A program made the translations under genes and the position numbers. 64,000 nt of DNA from assembly GCF_000147335.1 (NCBI RefSeq), contig NC_014501.1, positions 1,116,001 to 1,180,000 of the forward strand. The letters run 5' to 3'. Source of the stretch: Gloeothece verrucosa PCC 7822 (GTDB taxonomy: Bacteria > Cyanobacteriota > Cyanobacteriia > Cyanobacteriales > Microcystaceae). The notes beneath the pieces are model-generated. The model ran no database searches and was not told the origin of the DNA. It saw nothing but the letters and a program-made list of their open reading frames with translations. The first letter of the stretch is position 1; each line of letters opens with the position of its first letter. Positions 43,396 to 52,397 of the stretch are shown in pieces.

Positions 43396-44185
43396 AATTT
43401 TTCTCAACTTGGGATTACAATCATGGTTTGAGCGTTTATGGGCAGCCATTTTATTAACTGGGCGCGTAGTTTTTTATCTGTTCACCCGTAAAATAGATGC
43501 CCGCAATACCCTCGAACAAATGATGGCAGTCGGTCCAGCCTCCCTGGCGATCGCCTTAATTACCGCCACCGTCATTGGTATGATTTTTACTATACAAGTG
43601 GCCCGAGAATTTCTCGCGTTAGGAGCAGGTAGTGCAGTAGGCGGAATTCTCGCTCTCGCTCTCAGCCGCGAACTATGCCCAATTATGATGGCGGTGGTAG
43701 TAGCCGGACGAGTGGGTTCAGCTTTTGCCGCCGAAATTGGCACCATGCGAGTCACTGAACAAATCGATGCTTTATATATGCTCAATGCTGACCCGGTAGA
43801 ATATCTAGTTATTCCTCGCGTGGTTGCTTGTTGTATAATGGTTCCCGCCTTAACTGTGTTGGCCCTGATTACGGGTTTAGCAGGCGGTTTACTGATGATT
43901 CGGTTTTATGGAATTGCTGACACGGTATTTCTCGAGTCAATTCAAAATTTTGTTAGAGTCTGGGATGTCATTTGTGGACCCATTAAAGGAATAGTCTTTG
44001 GCTGTTTAATTGCAATCATCGGTTGCAATTGGGGGTTGACCACCACTGGAGGCGCTAAAGGAGTGGGAGAATCAACGACGGCGGCGGTGGTTACTTGTCT
44101 TTTGGCTATCTTTATTGCTAATTTTATTCTCTCTTGGATCATGTTTAAAGGTTCTGGACAAGGAGCCAGCTTGATTGGACAGTAA
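43385..44185 (+). CDS. mlaE: MlaE/TGD1-like ABC lipid transporter permease
   Basis: 266 residues, five or so membrane helices, with family hallmarks MMAVGPASLAIALITATVIGMIFTIQ (partly quoted), LSRELCPIMMAVVVAGRVGSAFAAEIGTM, and IDALYMLNADPVEYLVIPR. In Mla and the chloroplast TGD system this permease moves phospholipids between membranes together with an MCE-domain protein and an ATPase. Those two are encoded in the facing genes (44287-45744 and 45769-46542). Starts within the 3' end of the MscS gene (11-base overlap). Confidence 0.93.
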   Translation: MINRIFLNLGLQSWFERLWAAILLTGRVVFYLFTRKIDARNTLEQMMAVGPASLAIALITATVIGMIFTIQVAREFLALGAGSAVGGILALALSRELCPIMMAVVVAGRVGSAFAAEIGTMRVTEQIDALYMLNADPVEYLVIPRVVACCIMVPALTVLALITGLAGGLLMIRFYGIADTVFLESIQNFVRVWDVICGPIKGIVFGCLIAIIGCNWGLTTTGGAKGVGESTTAAVVTCLLAIFIANFILSWIMFKGSGQGASLIGQ

Positions 44186-44286
44186 GCAATTTAAATTTTT
44201 CTGTTTAGAGATAAAGCATAAACTAAGAAAGCTAACCCCCTCAAAATTGCCCTTATTTCAAAAACAGAGATTATGCTCTTAAGAAC

Positions 44287-45744
44287 CTATTTAGAAGTAG
44301 GAGAAACGGGTTTATTTTCCACAGGGGGTGCTTTTTTATTTTGAAATTCCTTTTGAGCCATTTCAACCGCTACCTGATTCAAAACTTGGGAATATTGAAC
44401 TTGTTGCTGAAGGTCTTGGGTAGAGGAGACTAAATGACTTAACCCCTGAATCATCCGCATTAAATCTCGCCGGAATTGGGGATCGCCGGTTAACTGATCT
44501 AGATCTGAAGTAATTTTTTGAATATTCTCAAAAGAAGAACGAGCAGAATCTAACAGTTGTTGAAGCAACACTATTGTACTAGGGTCATTTAAATTAGTCG
44601 AAAAATTGCGTAAATTTAAAGTTAACTCAGCCGCATTAGCCGAGATGGTTTCTAAGTTTTTGATTAATTGTCCCTGATTAACTTCTTTTAATACAGGGTC
44701 TAAACTTTTTACCGTCGCTTGCATTTGCTCACTGGTTCGTCTAATACTCGCTAAAGTATCGGCAATTTGGTCTTGATTCATCGCCAAAAAAATACGCAGT
44801 TGCTCGGTTACCCCCCCCACAGAGACTAACGTCGAGTTCAATTTATTAATGGTATTACTGTTTTTGACATCTTGCAGTAAATCTGAGGCTTCATTACTGA
44901 GAATGCTCAGTTGCTCGGCGGCTTTTCCAGTGGAGGTTAAGGTGGAATTTAATTGCTTAAGCGAGCCACTTGCTCTGAGTTCATTCACCGCTTGTCCGGT
45001 GGCTTCTAATGTGCTACTTAAATTATCAATTGCCCCACTTCGTCTCAGTTGATTAACGGCTTCTCCAGTGGTTCTCAAAGTGGAGTTTAAATTGGGAATT
45101 GTGTTAGTTTTTATCGCCTGATTCATTAATTGAGAAGCGTTGCCGCTCAAAGAACTGATATTATCTAAAGCTCTCGATGTTTTCGCCGCAATCGAACGGA
45201 TAGCACTGGTAACTTCCGGATTACTGATCATATCCGAAATTCTCACCAAAGAACGAATCAAAGCATTAACGTCTAGTTTACCCTGCCCCGAAAGACGTGA
45301 GCCATTACAAATAATGATGTCAGGATTACAATCTTTATCTAGGGGGTTAGCTTCAATTTTTCCAGGAAGTTCTTGAAGAGGAGTAATATCAATAGAAGTT
45401 TCACCCACTAAACCCGATTGAGTCGCTTCAATAAGAGAATTGCTAGGAATCAACAGACTAGGCGGCGAAATTTCCACCTGTATCGCTACCCCAGTAGGTT
45501 CAGGAGTAACATTCAGCACCTGACCCACTCTCACACCTCGATAGGAAACTCTTGTACCTGTGGTCATGCCGCCAGCATTGGGAAATAGAAAAGTAGCTCG
45601 ATAGCTGCGACCCCCAAAACTAAAATTAGAAACCCAAAGCACTAACCAACCCAAAAGCCCTAAAGAAACCAGAATCGTCAGTCCCACTGCACTCTGTATT
45701 TTAGAGGACCTTCGACGTGCGTCACCACTTCCGCCTGTTTGCAT
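44287..45744 (-). CDS. mlaD: MCE-domain protein MlaD/TGD2-like
   Basis: 485 residues. One N-terminal membrane anchor (about 18-40, VGLTILVSLGLLGWLVLWV), the MCE domain (about 45-120) with RATFLFPNAGGMTTGTRVSYRGVRVGQV (partly quoted), and a long helical C-terminal region (about 150-470) built of repeats such as LNSTLRTTGEAVNQLRRSG, LSSTLEATGQAVNELRASG, LNSTLTSTGKAAEQL, typical of cyanobacterial MCE proteins whose helical tails may span toward the outer membrane. It ends Pro-rich. The gene lies downstream of mlaF with a 24-base gap and is convergent with mlaE. Confidence 0.92.
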   Translation of the reverse strand: MQTGGSGDARRRSSKIQSAVGLTILVSLGLLGWLVLWVSNFSFGGRSYRATFLFPNAGGMTTGTRVSYRGVRVGQVLNVTPEPTGVAIQVEISPPSLLIPSNSLIEATQSGLVGETSIDITPLQELPGKIEANPLDKDCNPDIIICNGSRLSGQGKLDVNALIRSLVRISDMISNPEVTSAIRSIAAKTSRALDNISSLSGNASQLMNQAIKTNTIPNLNSTLRTTGEAVNQLRRSGAIDNLSSTLEATGQAVNELRASGSLKQLNSTLTSTGKAAEQLSILSNEASDLLQDVKNSNTINKLNSTLVSVGGVTEQLRIFLAMNQDQIADTLASIRRTSEQMQATVKSLDPVLKEVNQGQLIKNLETISANAAELTLNLRNFSTNLNDPSTIVLLQQLLDSARSSFENIQKITSDLDQLTGDPQFRRDLMRMIQGLSHLVSSTQDLQQQVQYSQVLNQVAVEMAQKEFQNKKAPPVENKPVSPTSK

Positions 45745-45768
45745 TACTCACTCCTGCTTCTGATGGGT

Positions 45769-46542
45769 TTATTGGATAGGCCCTTCGATGCTACCAGTGA
45801 AAAATTGTTTCAATAACGGGAGATTTGATTGATAAGCTTGTGGCATCGGCCCGTCCCACTGTATTTTACCTTGATAAATAAAGACGATGCGCTCTGCTGT
45901 GCGCTTAATGGTACTGTCTTGGTGGGTGACTATCAGGTAAGCACTACAAGCTTGTTGTACCTTTAGTAAATCTCGAATTAAATTCTCAATGCGGGTTGAG
46001 GCAACCGGATCTAGTCCTGCGGTAGGCTCATCATATAAGAGAATATTGCCCTGATTATTGGGTTGTTGCGGGTCCGTTAGAATGGCTCTAGCTAGACTAA
46101 TTCGTTTTCGCATTCCCCCTGAAAGTTCCGCCGGATAACGATCACCGGTACCGGGTAATCCCACTAACTCCAATTTCTGATTGACTAAAGCTTTAATCTC
46201 TTCTGCCGGGAGTTTTGAGTGACGATACAGAGAAAACCCGACATTTTCATCCACCGTTAAAGAGTCAAATAAGGCTGACTGCTGAAAAACCATGCCAACT
46301 CCCATAGAAGTCCCCCCCTCTTCAAGGGTTCCCTCTCGTCGCTGTCCGTGAATATAGACTTCTCCGGCATCTGGTTGCAGCAATCCCGCAATTACCCGCA
46401 AAATCGTCGATTTACCTGTGCCAGATGGCCCTATGACCCCAACCGCTTCACCTGAATAAATTTGTAAGTCTACATGATCTAAAATAACCTTCTGACCAAA
46501 GGATTTACAAACTCCTTTAAGCTCAATGAGTGGTTCGGGCAT
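45769..46542 (-). CDS. mlaF: MlaF/TGD3-like ABC transporter ATPase
   Basis: 257 residues. Complete ABC ATPase: Walker A GPSGTGKST, signature LSGGMRKRISLARA, Walker B LLYDEPTAGLDP, and H-loop VTHQDS. The signature LSGGM(R/Q)KR is characteristic of the Mla/TGD lipid-import family. It would drive MlaE. mlaF and mlaD form a two-gene minus-strand operon; mlaE is on the facing strand, so the system is made from two transcripts that converge. Confidence 0.93.
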   Translation of the reverse strand: MPEPLIELKGVCKSFGQKVILDHVDLQIYSGEAVGVIGPSGTGKSTILRVIAGLLQPDAGEVYIHGQRREGTLEEGGTSMGVGMVFQQSALFDSLTVDENVGFSLYRHSKLPAEEIKALVNQKLELVGLPGTGDRYPAELSGGMRKRISLARAILTDPQQPNNQGNILLYDEPTAGLDPVASTRIENLIRDLLKVQQACSAYLIVTHQDSTIKRTAERIVFIYQGKIQWDGPMPQAYQSNLPLLKQFFTGSIEGPIQ

Positions 46543-46975
46543 ATTTATTGATTAAAAAATCACGTTGTTCACATTTTACCGATTAAAGATATTCTCTGAA
46601 AAGAATTACTATTTCTCTAAAATGAGAATGATGTAAAGCTTTTGTCATAAAAATTTAAAATTTCCCGGGTCAATGGCTCTCAATCTCGCAGAAGTTATTA
46701 ATTTTTGTAAAAAAATGTAGCAATAAGTATCAAGTTCTGGCTTGATCTTAATACTGAGGCAACTTATGCCCCCAATGATGCAAGCAAGGAAAATCAACTC
46801 GGCACTAATGTCCAAGTTTGTCTAAGTTTCCTACAGCCGCTTGAAAAAATCGCCGCACTCTTAGGCGGTGAGTATGTCAAAATATTGGTTAGTTTAAGCT
46901 TTACCGTCTATTTCAAGGCAGTAAGCAGAAATTAATTGTCTGTGGTTGCAACTTATTCTCTCGGAGTCATTATCA
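46543..46975. other. 433-bp intergenic region between mlaF and a small-protein gene
   Basis: No gene. A small hairpin CCGC-ACTCTTAG-GCGG lies near 46853-46868. It must contain two divergent promoters; I see no clear riboswitch or RNA gene. Confidence 0.4.
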
Positions 46976-47416
46976 ATGCTAAAAAAAATTTTTGGTGGAA
47001 AAAAATCTGATTATTATTTAGAATTAAAAGAAGACGCATCTCCAGCTAAACCTGAAGTGTCTGCTGAACCATCAGCACAAGAGTCGCCCTCAGCACCAGC
47101 CGAAACCCCTGCTGTGGAAGAAAAGCCGGCTGAACCTGTCGCGAAATCAGCAAAGAGCAAAAAAACTTCTGTTAAAAGCAAAAAAGCGGCTGCCCCCAAA
47201 GAAAAAGCCCCTGAAACAGCCAGTGAATCAGTGCCCTTAGTAACGTCTTTTCCTGTCTCGGCGGCAACATCGAGCCAAAATGGAAAAGCTGAACCTCAAG
47301 AAGTAGCTTTTGCCAGCAAATATTTACTGACTCCTACTCTGGGTCGTCGTCTTCCAGGACCCAGTTTAAATACTTTTAAGAGTATGGCTCGTCAAGTGAA
47401 AAAACCCAGAGGCTAA
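46976..47416 (+). CDS. Pro/Ala/Lys-rich cyanobacterial protein of unknown function
   Basis: 146 residues from the ATG at 46976 (CGGAG ribosome binding site); an earlier in-frame start at 46946 is unlikely. The start MLKKIFGGKKSDYYLELK is conserved-looking; residues 20-90 are a disordered Pro/Ala/Glu/Lys stretch (SKKTSVKSKKAAAPKEK); the C-terminal ~40 residues are again ordered: FASKYLLTPTLGRRLPGPSLNTFKSMARQV. The last segment is likely a short binding motif. Nucleic acid binding or a scaffold role is possible but not shown. Confidence 0.7.
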   Translation: MLKKIFGGKKSDYYLELKEDASPAKPEVSAEPSAQESPSAPAETPAVEEKPAEPVAKSAKSKKTSVKSKKAAAPKEKAPETASESVPLVTSFPVSAATSSQNGKAEPQEVAFASKYLLTPTLGRRLPGPSLNTFKSMARQVKKPRG

Positions 47417-47440
47417 AAAGTTTAAATCATTAGAAAAATT

Positions 47441-47490
47441 ATAGGTTTTAGGGATTAAAAAGTAGATTCAAACTACACCCTAAAACCTAT
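47441..47490. terminator. 13-bp perfect inverted repeat between convergent genes
   Basis: ATAGGTTTTAGGG (47441-47453) and CCCTAAAACCTAT (47478-47490) are exact inverted copies, 24 bases apart, between the stop at 47416 and the acyP stop at 47497. Position suits a shared terminator although there is no long T-run. Confidence 0.6.
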
Positions 47491-47496
47491 GAGCGT

Positions 47497-47772
47497 TTAA
47501 GATATCACTTGAAAACCGGCATAAGATTCAGGTTCACCCATTTCGACAGTAACATCAGAAACGATAGCGGCAACGGGCCCCTGGTGACATAATTGGATCA
47601 TCTGTTCAACCTGTTCGGTGGACCCTTGAAAAACCGCTTCTACTCGTCCATCAGGCTTATTTCTGACCCAACCCTTGAGGCCCAACGCTTTGGCCGTTTG
47701 TACGGTCCAATAGCGATAACCGACTCCCTGAACCTTTCCAGAAATTAAAACAGAAGCTCGAGAGGATTTCAT
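47497..47772 (-). CDS. acyP: acylphosphatase
   Basis: 91 residues, the usual length. Motif GKVQGVGYRYWTVQTAKALGLKGWVRN (partly quoted) has the catalytic Arg in GVGYRYW and Asn in GWVRNKPDGRVEA. It hydrolyses acyl phosphates such as carbamoyl or 1,3-bisphosphoglycerate; physiological role is uncertain in bacteria. It starts 3 bases after the CCG-domain protein stop and probably shares its transcript. Confidence 0.93.
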   Translation of the reverse strand: MKSSRASVLISGKVQGVGYRYWTVQTAKALGLKGWVRNKPDGRVEAVFQGSTEQVEQMIQLCHQGPVAAIVSDVTVEMGEPESYAGFQVIS

Positions 47773-47775
47773 GAT

Positions 47776-48669
47776 TCAAAAGCCCAACTTTTCTAAAACC
47801 GGCTTAGTAGAAACCACATGACGCTCTAATCCTAATTCTGAAGGATCAACCCCCACAGCTAAAGCCACCAATTGAGGTAAATGCAGCACCGGTAACCCTA
47901 AATCTTTTCCGACTACTTTAGCCACTTCAGGTTGACGAGAATCCAAATTGAGATGGCATAAAGGACAAGGAGTCACTAAACAATCAGCCCCCGCCTCAAT
48001 GGCTTCACTAATATGTTTACCAGCCATTTGAAAAGATTCCGGCGTAGAATAGCTAGACAACGGCCAGCCGCAACATTGAGTCCGTCCTCGATAATAAATC
48101 GGATTAGCCCCCACCGTGCGAAAAACATTTTCCATCGCTTCCGGTTGGAAAACATTATCGTAAGGTAAAAAAGATTGTCCCCGCAACAAATAACAACCAT
48201 AAAAAGCCGCACAATTTAAGCCGCTTAAAGAACGGGTGACACGTTGAGCCAAAGATTCTAAGCCAAAATCAGTTACTAGAGCATATAAAAGATGTTTAAC
48301 CTCTGTGGTACCTTGATAAGGCGAACAACTTTCTTTTTTTAAAAAATTATTGACTTGTTCTAGATAAGCTGGATCTTGTTCAATAGCCTCTTTAAGACGT
48401 TCATCCACATGGCCAATTACTCCCTGACAAGTGCTGCAATGAGTCAGTAGAGGAAGATTAAGAGATTCAGCTAAAGCAATGTTGCGAGCATTAACCGTAT
48501 CTTCTAGTAATTGAGAATCTTCTTTATAAGTTCCCGAACCGCAGCAAGCAGCTTTTTTCAGTTCTATCAACTCAATTCCCAAAGCTTGGGTTAAAGCAGC
48601 AGTAGATAGATAAAGCTCTCGACAAGCCCCTTGGGCTACACAGCCGGGAAAATAAGCGTATCGAAGCAT
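47776..48669 (-). CDS. HdrB-like protein with two CCG domains
   Basis: 297 residues. Two cysteine-rich CCG modules: [13 protein letters not shown] with [12 protein letters not shown] (first, about 10-50), and YGCYLLRGQ with [13 protein letters not shown] (second, about 160-205); each can bind a noncubane iron-sulfur cluster as in the B subunit of heterodisulfide reductase. In cyanobacteria such stand-alone HdrB proteins accompany quinone or fumarate/succinate-type redox enzymes. A further CPLC pair is near residue 235. No partner HdrA or HdrC gene is nearby, so the electron partners are unknown. Confidence 0.87.
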   Translation of the reverse strand: MLRYAYFPGCVAQGACRELYLSTAALTQALGIELIELKKAACCGSGTYKEDSQLLEDTVNARNIALAESLNLPLLTHCSTCQGVIGHVDERLKEAIEQDPAYLEQVNNFLKKESCSPYQGTTEVKHLLYALVTDFGLESLAQRVTRSLSGLNCAAFYGCYLLRGQSFLPYDNVFQPEAMENVFRTVGANPIYYRGRTQCCGWPLSSYSTPESFQMAGKHISEAIEAGADCLVTPCPLCHLNLDSRQPEVAKVVGKDLGLPVLHLPQLVALAVGVDPSELGLERHVVSTKPVLEKLGF

Positions 48670-48874
48670 TGGATTTTAACTAGGAGCGAAACGTATTAGT
48701 CCTGATCTCTATTATCACAAAGGCTGATCACGGTTTGGGCAACCTTAAGGAATTCTTGACACTTGACGACTCCGAGGGGAGCGCTCTTAAGCTAAGACGC
48801 ATTTAAATTTAACCCCCATTCCGCTTGCTCTAATCAATTTCCATGCCGCTTACAGTTAAAGCAGCCGCATTTTT

Positions 48875-51340
48875 TCAGACAACTACAGTAATAAAATCCT
48901 CGCTAGTAATTGAACTTGAATTAACATTCAGCACAGTGCCTAAAGCTTCGCTACCATTCTCAATTAAAGTGCCAGAGCTTGTGTCTGTAAGGGTTAAATC
49001 CTCAAAGGCTAATCCAGCTAATCCAAACTTATCAAAACCTACTTGAAAATCTTGAATCGTATCATTTCCATTCCCCGAACGCAACACAAAAATATCATTA
49101 TCTAATCCTCCTTGCAGGAAATCATCCCCTTCTCCACCAAAAAGTAAATCCTCGCCGCTATTGCCAATAATTTGGTTAACTAAATTATTGCCCGTTAAAC
49201 TATCGGCTTGAGTGGTTCCTGTAATATTGACAAAATTTTGGACAGTAAAAGAGAGCGACCCTAGGGTGGGAAGTCCATTAACGATTAAACTATTAGCGGC
49301 TAGATTAACGTCTAAAAAGGTAGTGGGACTAATGCCATTAGAAGCATCAATGGTATTGGCTTGTCCCACCGCACCAATAATCGTTTCGATGTTGGAAATG
49401 CTATCGATGCCACCAGCAGACCCTTTATTAATAGAACCCGCCCGTAACAGAGTAATGGCTTCAGTAAAGCTACTGTAATCTAGAGTATCAATTCCCGCTC
49501 CACCTTCAAGAGTATCATTGCCGCTAGAGCCGACAAAAGTATCATCCCCTTCGTTGCCATCAATCAAGTTAGCCGCTTCATTGCCAATAATACTATCGGT
49601 TTGAGTGGTTCCTGTAACATTGACAAAATTTTGGACAGTAAAAGAGAGCGCCCCTAGGGTAGGAAGTCCATTAACGATTAAACTATTAGTGGCTAGATTA
49701 ACGTCTAAAAAGGTAGTGGGACTAATGCCATTAGAAGCATCAATGGTATTGGCTTGTTCCACCGCACCAATAATCGTTTCGATGTTGGAAATGCTATCGA
49801 TGCCACCAGCAGACCCTTTATTAATAGAACCCGCCCGTAACAGAGTAATGGCTTCAGTAAAGCTACTGTAATCTAGAGTATCAATTCCCGCTCCACCATC
49901 AAGGGTATCATTGCCGCTAGAGCCGACAAAAGTATCATCCCCTTCGTTGCCAGAGAGTTGATTATCAGCTTGATCGCCGCTAATAATATCGTCTTGGGCA
50001 GTACCAATAACATTAACAAAGTTTTCTACTTTAAAGGATGATGAAAATGAAAGTCCATCAACCACAAGATTTTGATTGGCTAAGTCCGCATTAATTGAAG
50101 TGCTTCCTGTGGCAGAAGAAGCATCTATCAAGTTATTTTGACCCACTGAACCAATAATTTTTTCGACATTAATCAGTTGGTCAGTTCCCGCCCCTTGTTT
50201 ATTAACAATTCCTGTAGGAAGAAGGGTAATTGCTTCAGGAATGGTACTATAATAGGCTATGTCAAAATCTGTGCCCCCATCTAAAATATCATTACCAAAA
50301 CCAGCAAAAAGTCGATCATTTCCATCTTCTCCCTTTAAAGTATCATCGCCAGCAAGAATTACACTTGATGAGATTTCGATAATACCCCGATATGCAAATT
50401 CAGTAGGGGCATCATTCCATTGTCCAGGATTAATATAATTTATTGCTGCATAGTCTTCATTTCCACCAAAATTATCAGGCTGTTCAGAAAACCAATTGGT
50501 ATAAGTAACCGCTTCCCCACTAATCCACGTAAAATTCCCTTCCTCATTTTGATCGGTGAAACCAATCCATAAGGGTTCTTCATTGCCAAAGGTATCACTC
50601 AGGAATTGATTTTCAGCCGCATCATTAATGGTTACTAAATTTCCCCCTAAATTCTCGGCTTGATTTTGAGCCTCTTGCCAAAAAGAAAAATTACTTAGAA
50701 GGTAGTATTTGCCTTGATAAAAAGCCGCTTCACCATAAAGCTCATCATTTCCCGCTCCACCATTGATTAGGTCATTTCCCCCTAAACCATTTAAAGTATC
50801 ATCGCCAGCATTAATTACACTTGATGAGATTTCGATAATACCCCGAGATATAATTTCATTAAAGGTATCATTCCATGCTCCAGTATTCCCATAATTTATT
50901 CCTACATAGTTTTCATTTCCACCAAAATTATTAGGTTCTCCGGGAAACCAATTGGTATAAGTAACCGCTTCCCCACTAATCCACGTAAAATTCCCTTCCT
51001 CATTTTGATCGGTTAAACCAATCCATAAGGGTTCTTCATTGCCAAAGGTATCACTCAGGAATTGATTTTCAGCCGCATCATTAATGGTTACTAAATTTCC
51101 CCCTAAATTCTCGGCTTGATTTTGAGCCTCTTGCCAAAAAGAAAAATTACTTAGAAGGTAGTATTTGTCTTGATAGAAAACCGCTTCACCATAAATATTA
51201 TCATTCTCATCCCCACCATTAATTAGATCATCTCCCCCTAAACCATAAACAATATCATCTCCTTCTAGACTCTGAATCGCATCATTACTTGCTGTTCCTT
51301 GAATGATATCTCTAGAGCCAGTTCCTAATAGATCTGCCAT
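48875..51340 (-). CDS. RTX calcium-binding protein with two C-type-lectin-like domains
   Basis: 821 residues from the ATG at 51340 (MADLLGTGSRDIIQG, the usual RTX start); a start at 51484 would add 48 AT-rich residues. Glycine-rich nonapeptides (LEGDDIVYGLGGDDLINGG and GGDGNDxLxG types) are scattered throughout. Two nearly identical C-type-lectin-like domains (about 50-175 and 195-325) contain FWQEAQNQAENLGGNLVTI and WIGLTDQNEEGNFTWISGE (fragment). Then come repeat modules with DASNGISPTTFLDVN. It ends with GNDIFVLRSGNGNDTI and a hydrophobic tail typical of type I secretion signals. Probably secreted, Ca-dependent and sugar-binding or adhesive. Confidence 0.87.
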   Translation of the reverse strand: MADLLGTGSRDIIQGTASNDAIQSLEGDDIVYGLGGDDLINGGDENDNIYGEAVFYQDKYYLLSNFSFWQEAQNQAENLGGNLVTINDAAENQFLSDTFGNEEPLWIGLTDQNEEGNFTWISGEAVTYTNWFPGEPNNFGGNENYVGINYGNTGAWNDTFNEIISRGIIEISSSVINAGDDTLNGLGGNDLINGGAGNDELYGEAAFYQGKYYLLSNFSFWQEAQNQAENLGGNLVTINDAAENQFLSDTFGNEEPLWIGFTDQNEEGNFTWISGEAVTYTNWFSEQPDNFGGNEDYAAINYINPGQWNDAPTEFAYRGIIEISSSVILAGDDTLKGEDGNDRLFAGFGNDILDGGTDFDIAYYSTIPEAITLLPTGIVNKQGAGTDQLINVEKIIGSVGQNNLIDASSATGSTSINADLANQNLVVDGLSFSSSFKVENFVNVIGTAQDDIISGDQADNQLSGNEGDDTFVGSSGNDTLDGGAGIDTLDYSSFTEAITLLRAGSINKGSAGGIDSISNIETIIGAVEQANTIDASNGISPTTFLDVNLATNSLIVNGLPTLGALSFTVQNFVNVTGTTQTDSIIGNEAANLIDGNEGDDTFVGSSGNDTLEGGAGIDTLDYSSFTEAITLLRAGSINKGSAGGIDSISNIETIIGAVGQANTIDASNGISPTTFLDVNLAANSLIVNGLPTLGSLSFTVQNFVNITGTTQADSLTGNNLVNQIIGNSGEDLLFGGEGDDFLQGGLDNDIFVLRSGNGNDTIQDFQVGFDKFGLAGLAFEDLTLTDTSSGTLIENGSEALGTVLNVNSSSITSEDFITVVV
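49190..49953. repeat. tandem duplicated module within the RTX gene
   Basis: Two copies of about 393 bp (49190-49580 and 49583-49953 approximately) with only scattered substitutions: the sequences around TTGACAAAATTTTGGACAGT match almost base for base. Each encodes one RTX-flanked beta module. Confidence 0.75.
50384..51200. repeat. duplicated lectin module within the RTX gene
   Basis: Two copies offset by 456 bp, for example GAAAAATTACTTAGAAGGTA at 50685 and at 51141. They encode the two C-type-lectin-like domains and are very similar at DNA level. Confidence 0.75.
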
Positions 51341-51484
51341 AGTTTTTATGTTTTTATTATTGTTTAAGCTTTCTCTTAGAATCATAATTTGACGTTTTTT
51401 TTTTGTCAATAAAATTACAGAATTAAAATTTAATAATTTTAGAAAATATTTAATCATAAAATAATAGAATAAAAAGCAAATCAT

Positions 51485-51949
51485 TCTAAAGACTTGTTTT
51501 AGTCAAGACCTTAAAAACTAACAAGAACTAAGTATAATTGCGCTATAGCTCTCAAGCAAGCGATTGGGCTGATATAGGCATATTCAGGCAGATTGAAGCG
51601 AAAAAATGGTCAAATTAAGGGAATGTTACCCAACAATTCGCGCGTCAAAGGAAAAAAATTGAAATGGACTGGGGGAGAATGCGAGTTCCGCACAGTCTGC
51701 CGGCTATGGGTGGCTTAGGGAGCCTCGCCAGATAATTGTCCCAGAATAGCCCTTACTACTGGTGTTCCACCAATAGCTGATCCAAAGGTTGAGAGTTAAT
51801 TCATCAAATCGTGCCCCCTTTCCGATATGATCAAGAATGCTGACAAAACAAATCATCAAACAGTAGTCCTAGGAAGTGGTAATCCCCGCCCCGCTTCCTC
51901 CTCGTGCTGTGTGTAGCATGGGGTATTTAGCGGTATAATGACAAATATA
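51485..51949. other. 465-bp intergenic region upstream of acpP
   Basis: No gene. A partial copy of the dispersed palindrome (GAGTTCCGCAC, about 51682-51693) is present. TATAAT at 51934-51939 ends 10 bases before the acpP ATG, so if it is the promoter, the transcript would be almost leaderless; no good -35 is seen. Confidence 0.45.
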
Positions 51950-52189
51950 ATGAACGAAGAAATTTTTGAAAAAGTCAAAAAAATCGTTGTCGATCAACTC
52001 GACGTAGAGCCAGAGGCTGTAACTCCTGATGCGAGTTTCGCTAATGATCTAAACGCTGACTCTCTAGACACAGTAGAACTGGTTATGGCTTTAGAAGAAG
52101 AATTTGAAATAGAAATTCCTGATGAAGAAGCTGAAAAACTAGATACCGTAGGTAAAGCCGTAGCGCACATCAGCGAAAAAAAAAAGTAG
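51950..52189 (+). CDS. acpP: acyl carrier protein
   Basis: 79 residues from the ATG at 51950 ([17 protein letters not shown]); an earlier in-frame ATG at 51938 adds four. The phosphopantetheine-attachment Ser is in [10 protein letters not shown]; the rest is the standard acidic three-helix ACP ([19 protein letters not shown]). It carries growing chains in fatty acid synthesis and lies just upstream of fabF, as in many bacteria. Confidence 0.97.
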   Translation: MNEEIFEKVKKIVVDQLDVEPEAVTPDASFANDLNADSLDTVELVMALEEEFEIEIPDEEAEKLDTVGKAVAHISEKKK

Positions 52190-52197
52190 AAGCAACA

Positions 52198-52217
52198 GTG
52201 CGGAACGAGTTCCGCAC
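52198..52217. repeat. dispersed 20-bp palindrome, copy 2
   Basis: GTGCGGAACGAGTTCCGCAC, identical to 21438-21457 and followed by the same CCCCAGC. It sits 8 bases after the acpP stop, where it could also function as a terminator or mRNA end stabiliser. Confidence 0.8.
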
Positions 52218-52397
52218 CCCAGCCTAAGTGTTATATAAAAAAAAGCCCACTCGGTGAATTCTACTCCAGGTGCCAAAAACTAGCTCTCGAGTTTCCTGTG
52301 GGAAAAAATATCCTAGACAGTGAAACTGAGCATCAAAAAAAATTTTGTATCTCCTACCGAATTTTGGGCAAATTCAGCCGTTAATCAATTGAGAATC

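Noticed and set aside
46543..46975. Possible riboswitch in the 433-bp gap
   Set aside because: Only a 4-bp hairpin is visible and no conserved core of a known class could be recognised.
49212..49871. Two plus-strand 88-codon frames inside the RTX gene
   Set aside because: They are antisense shadows; they look alike only because the underlying gene carries a duplication.
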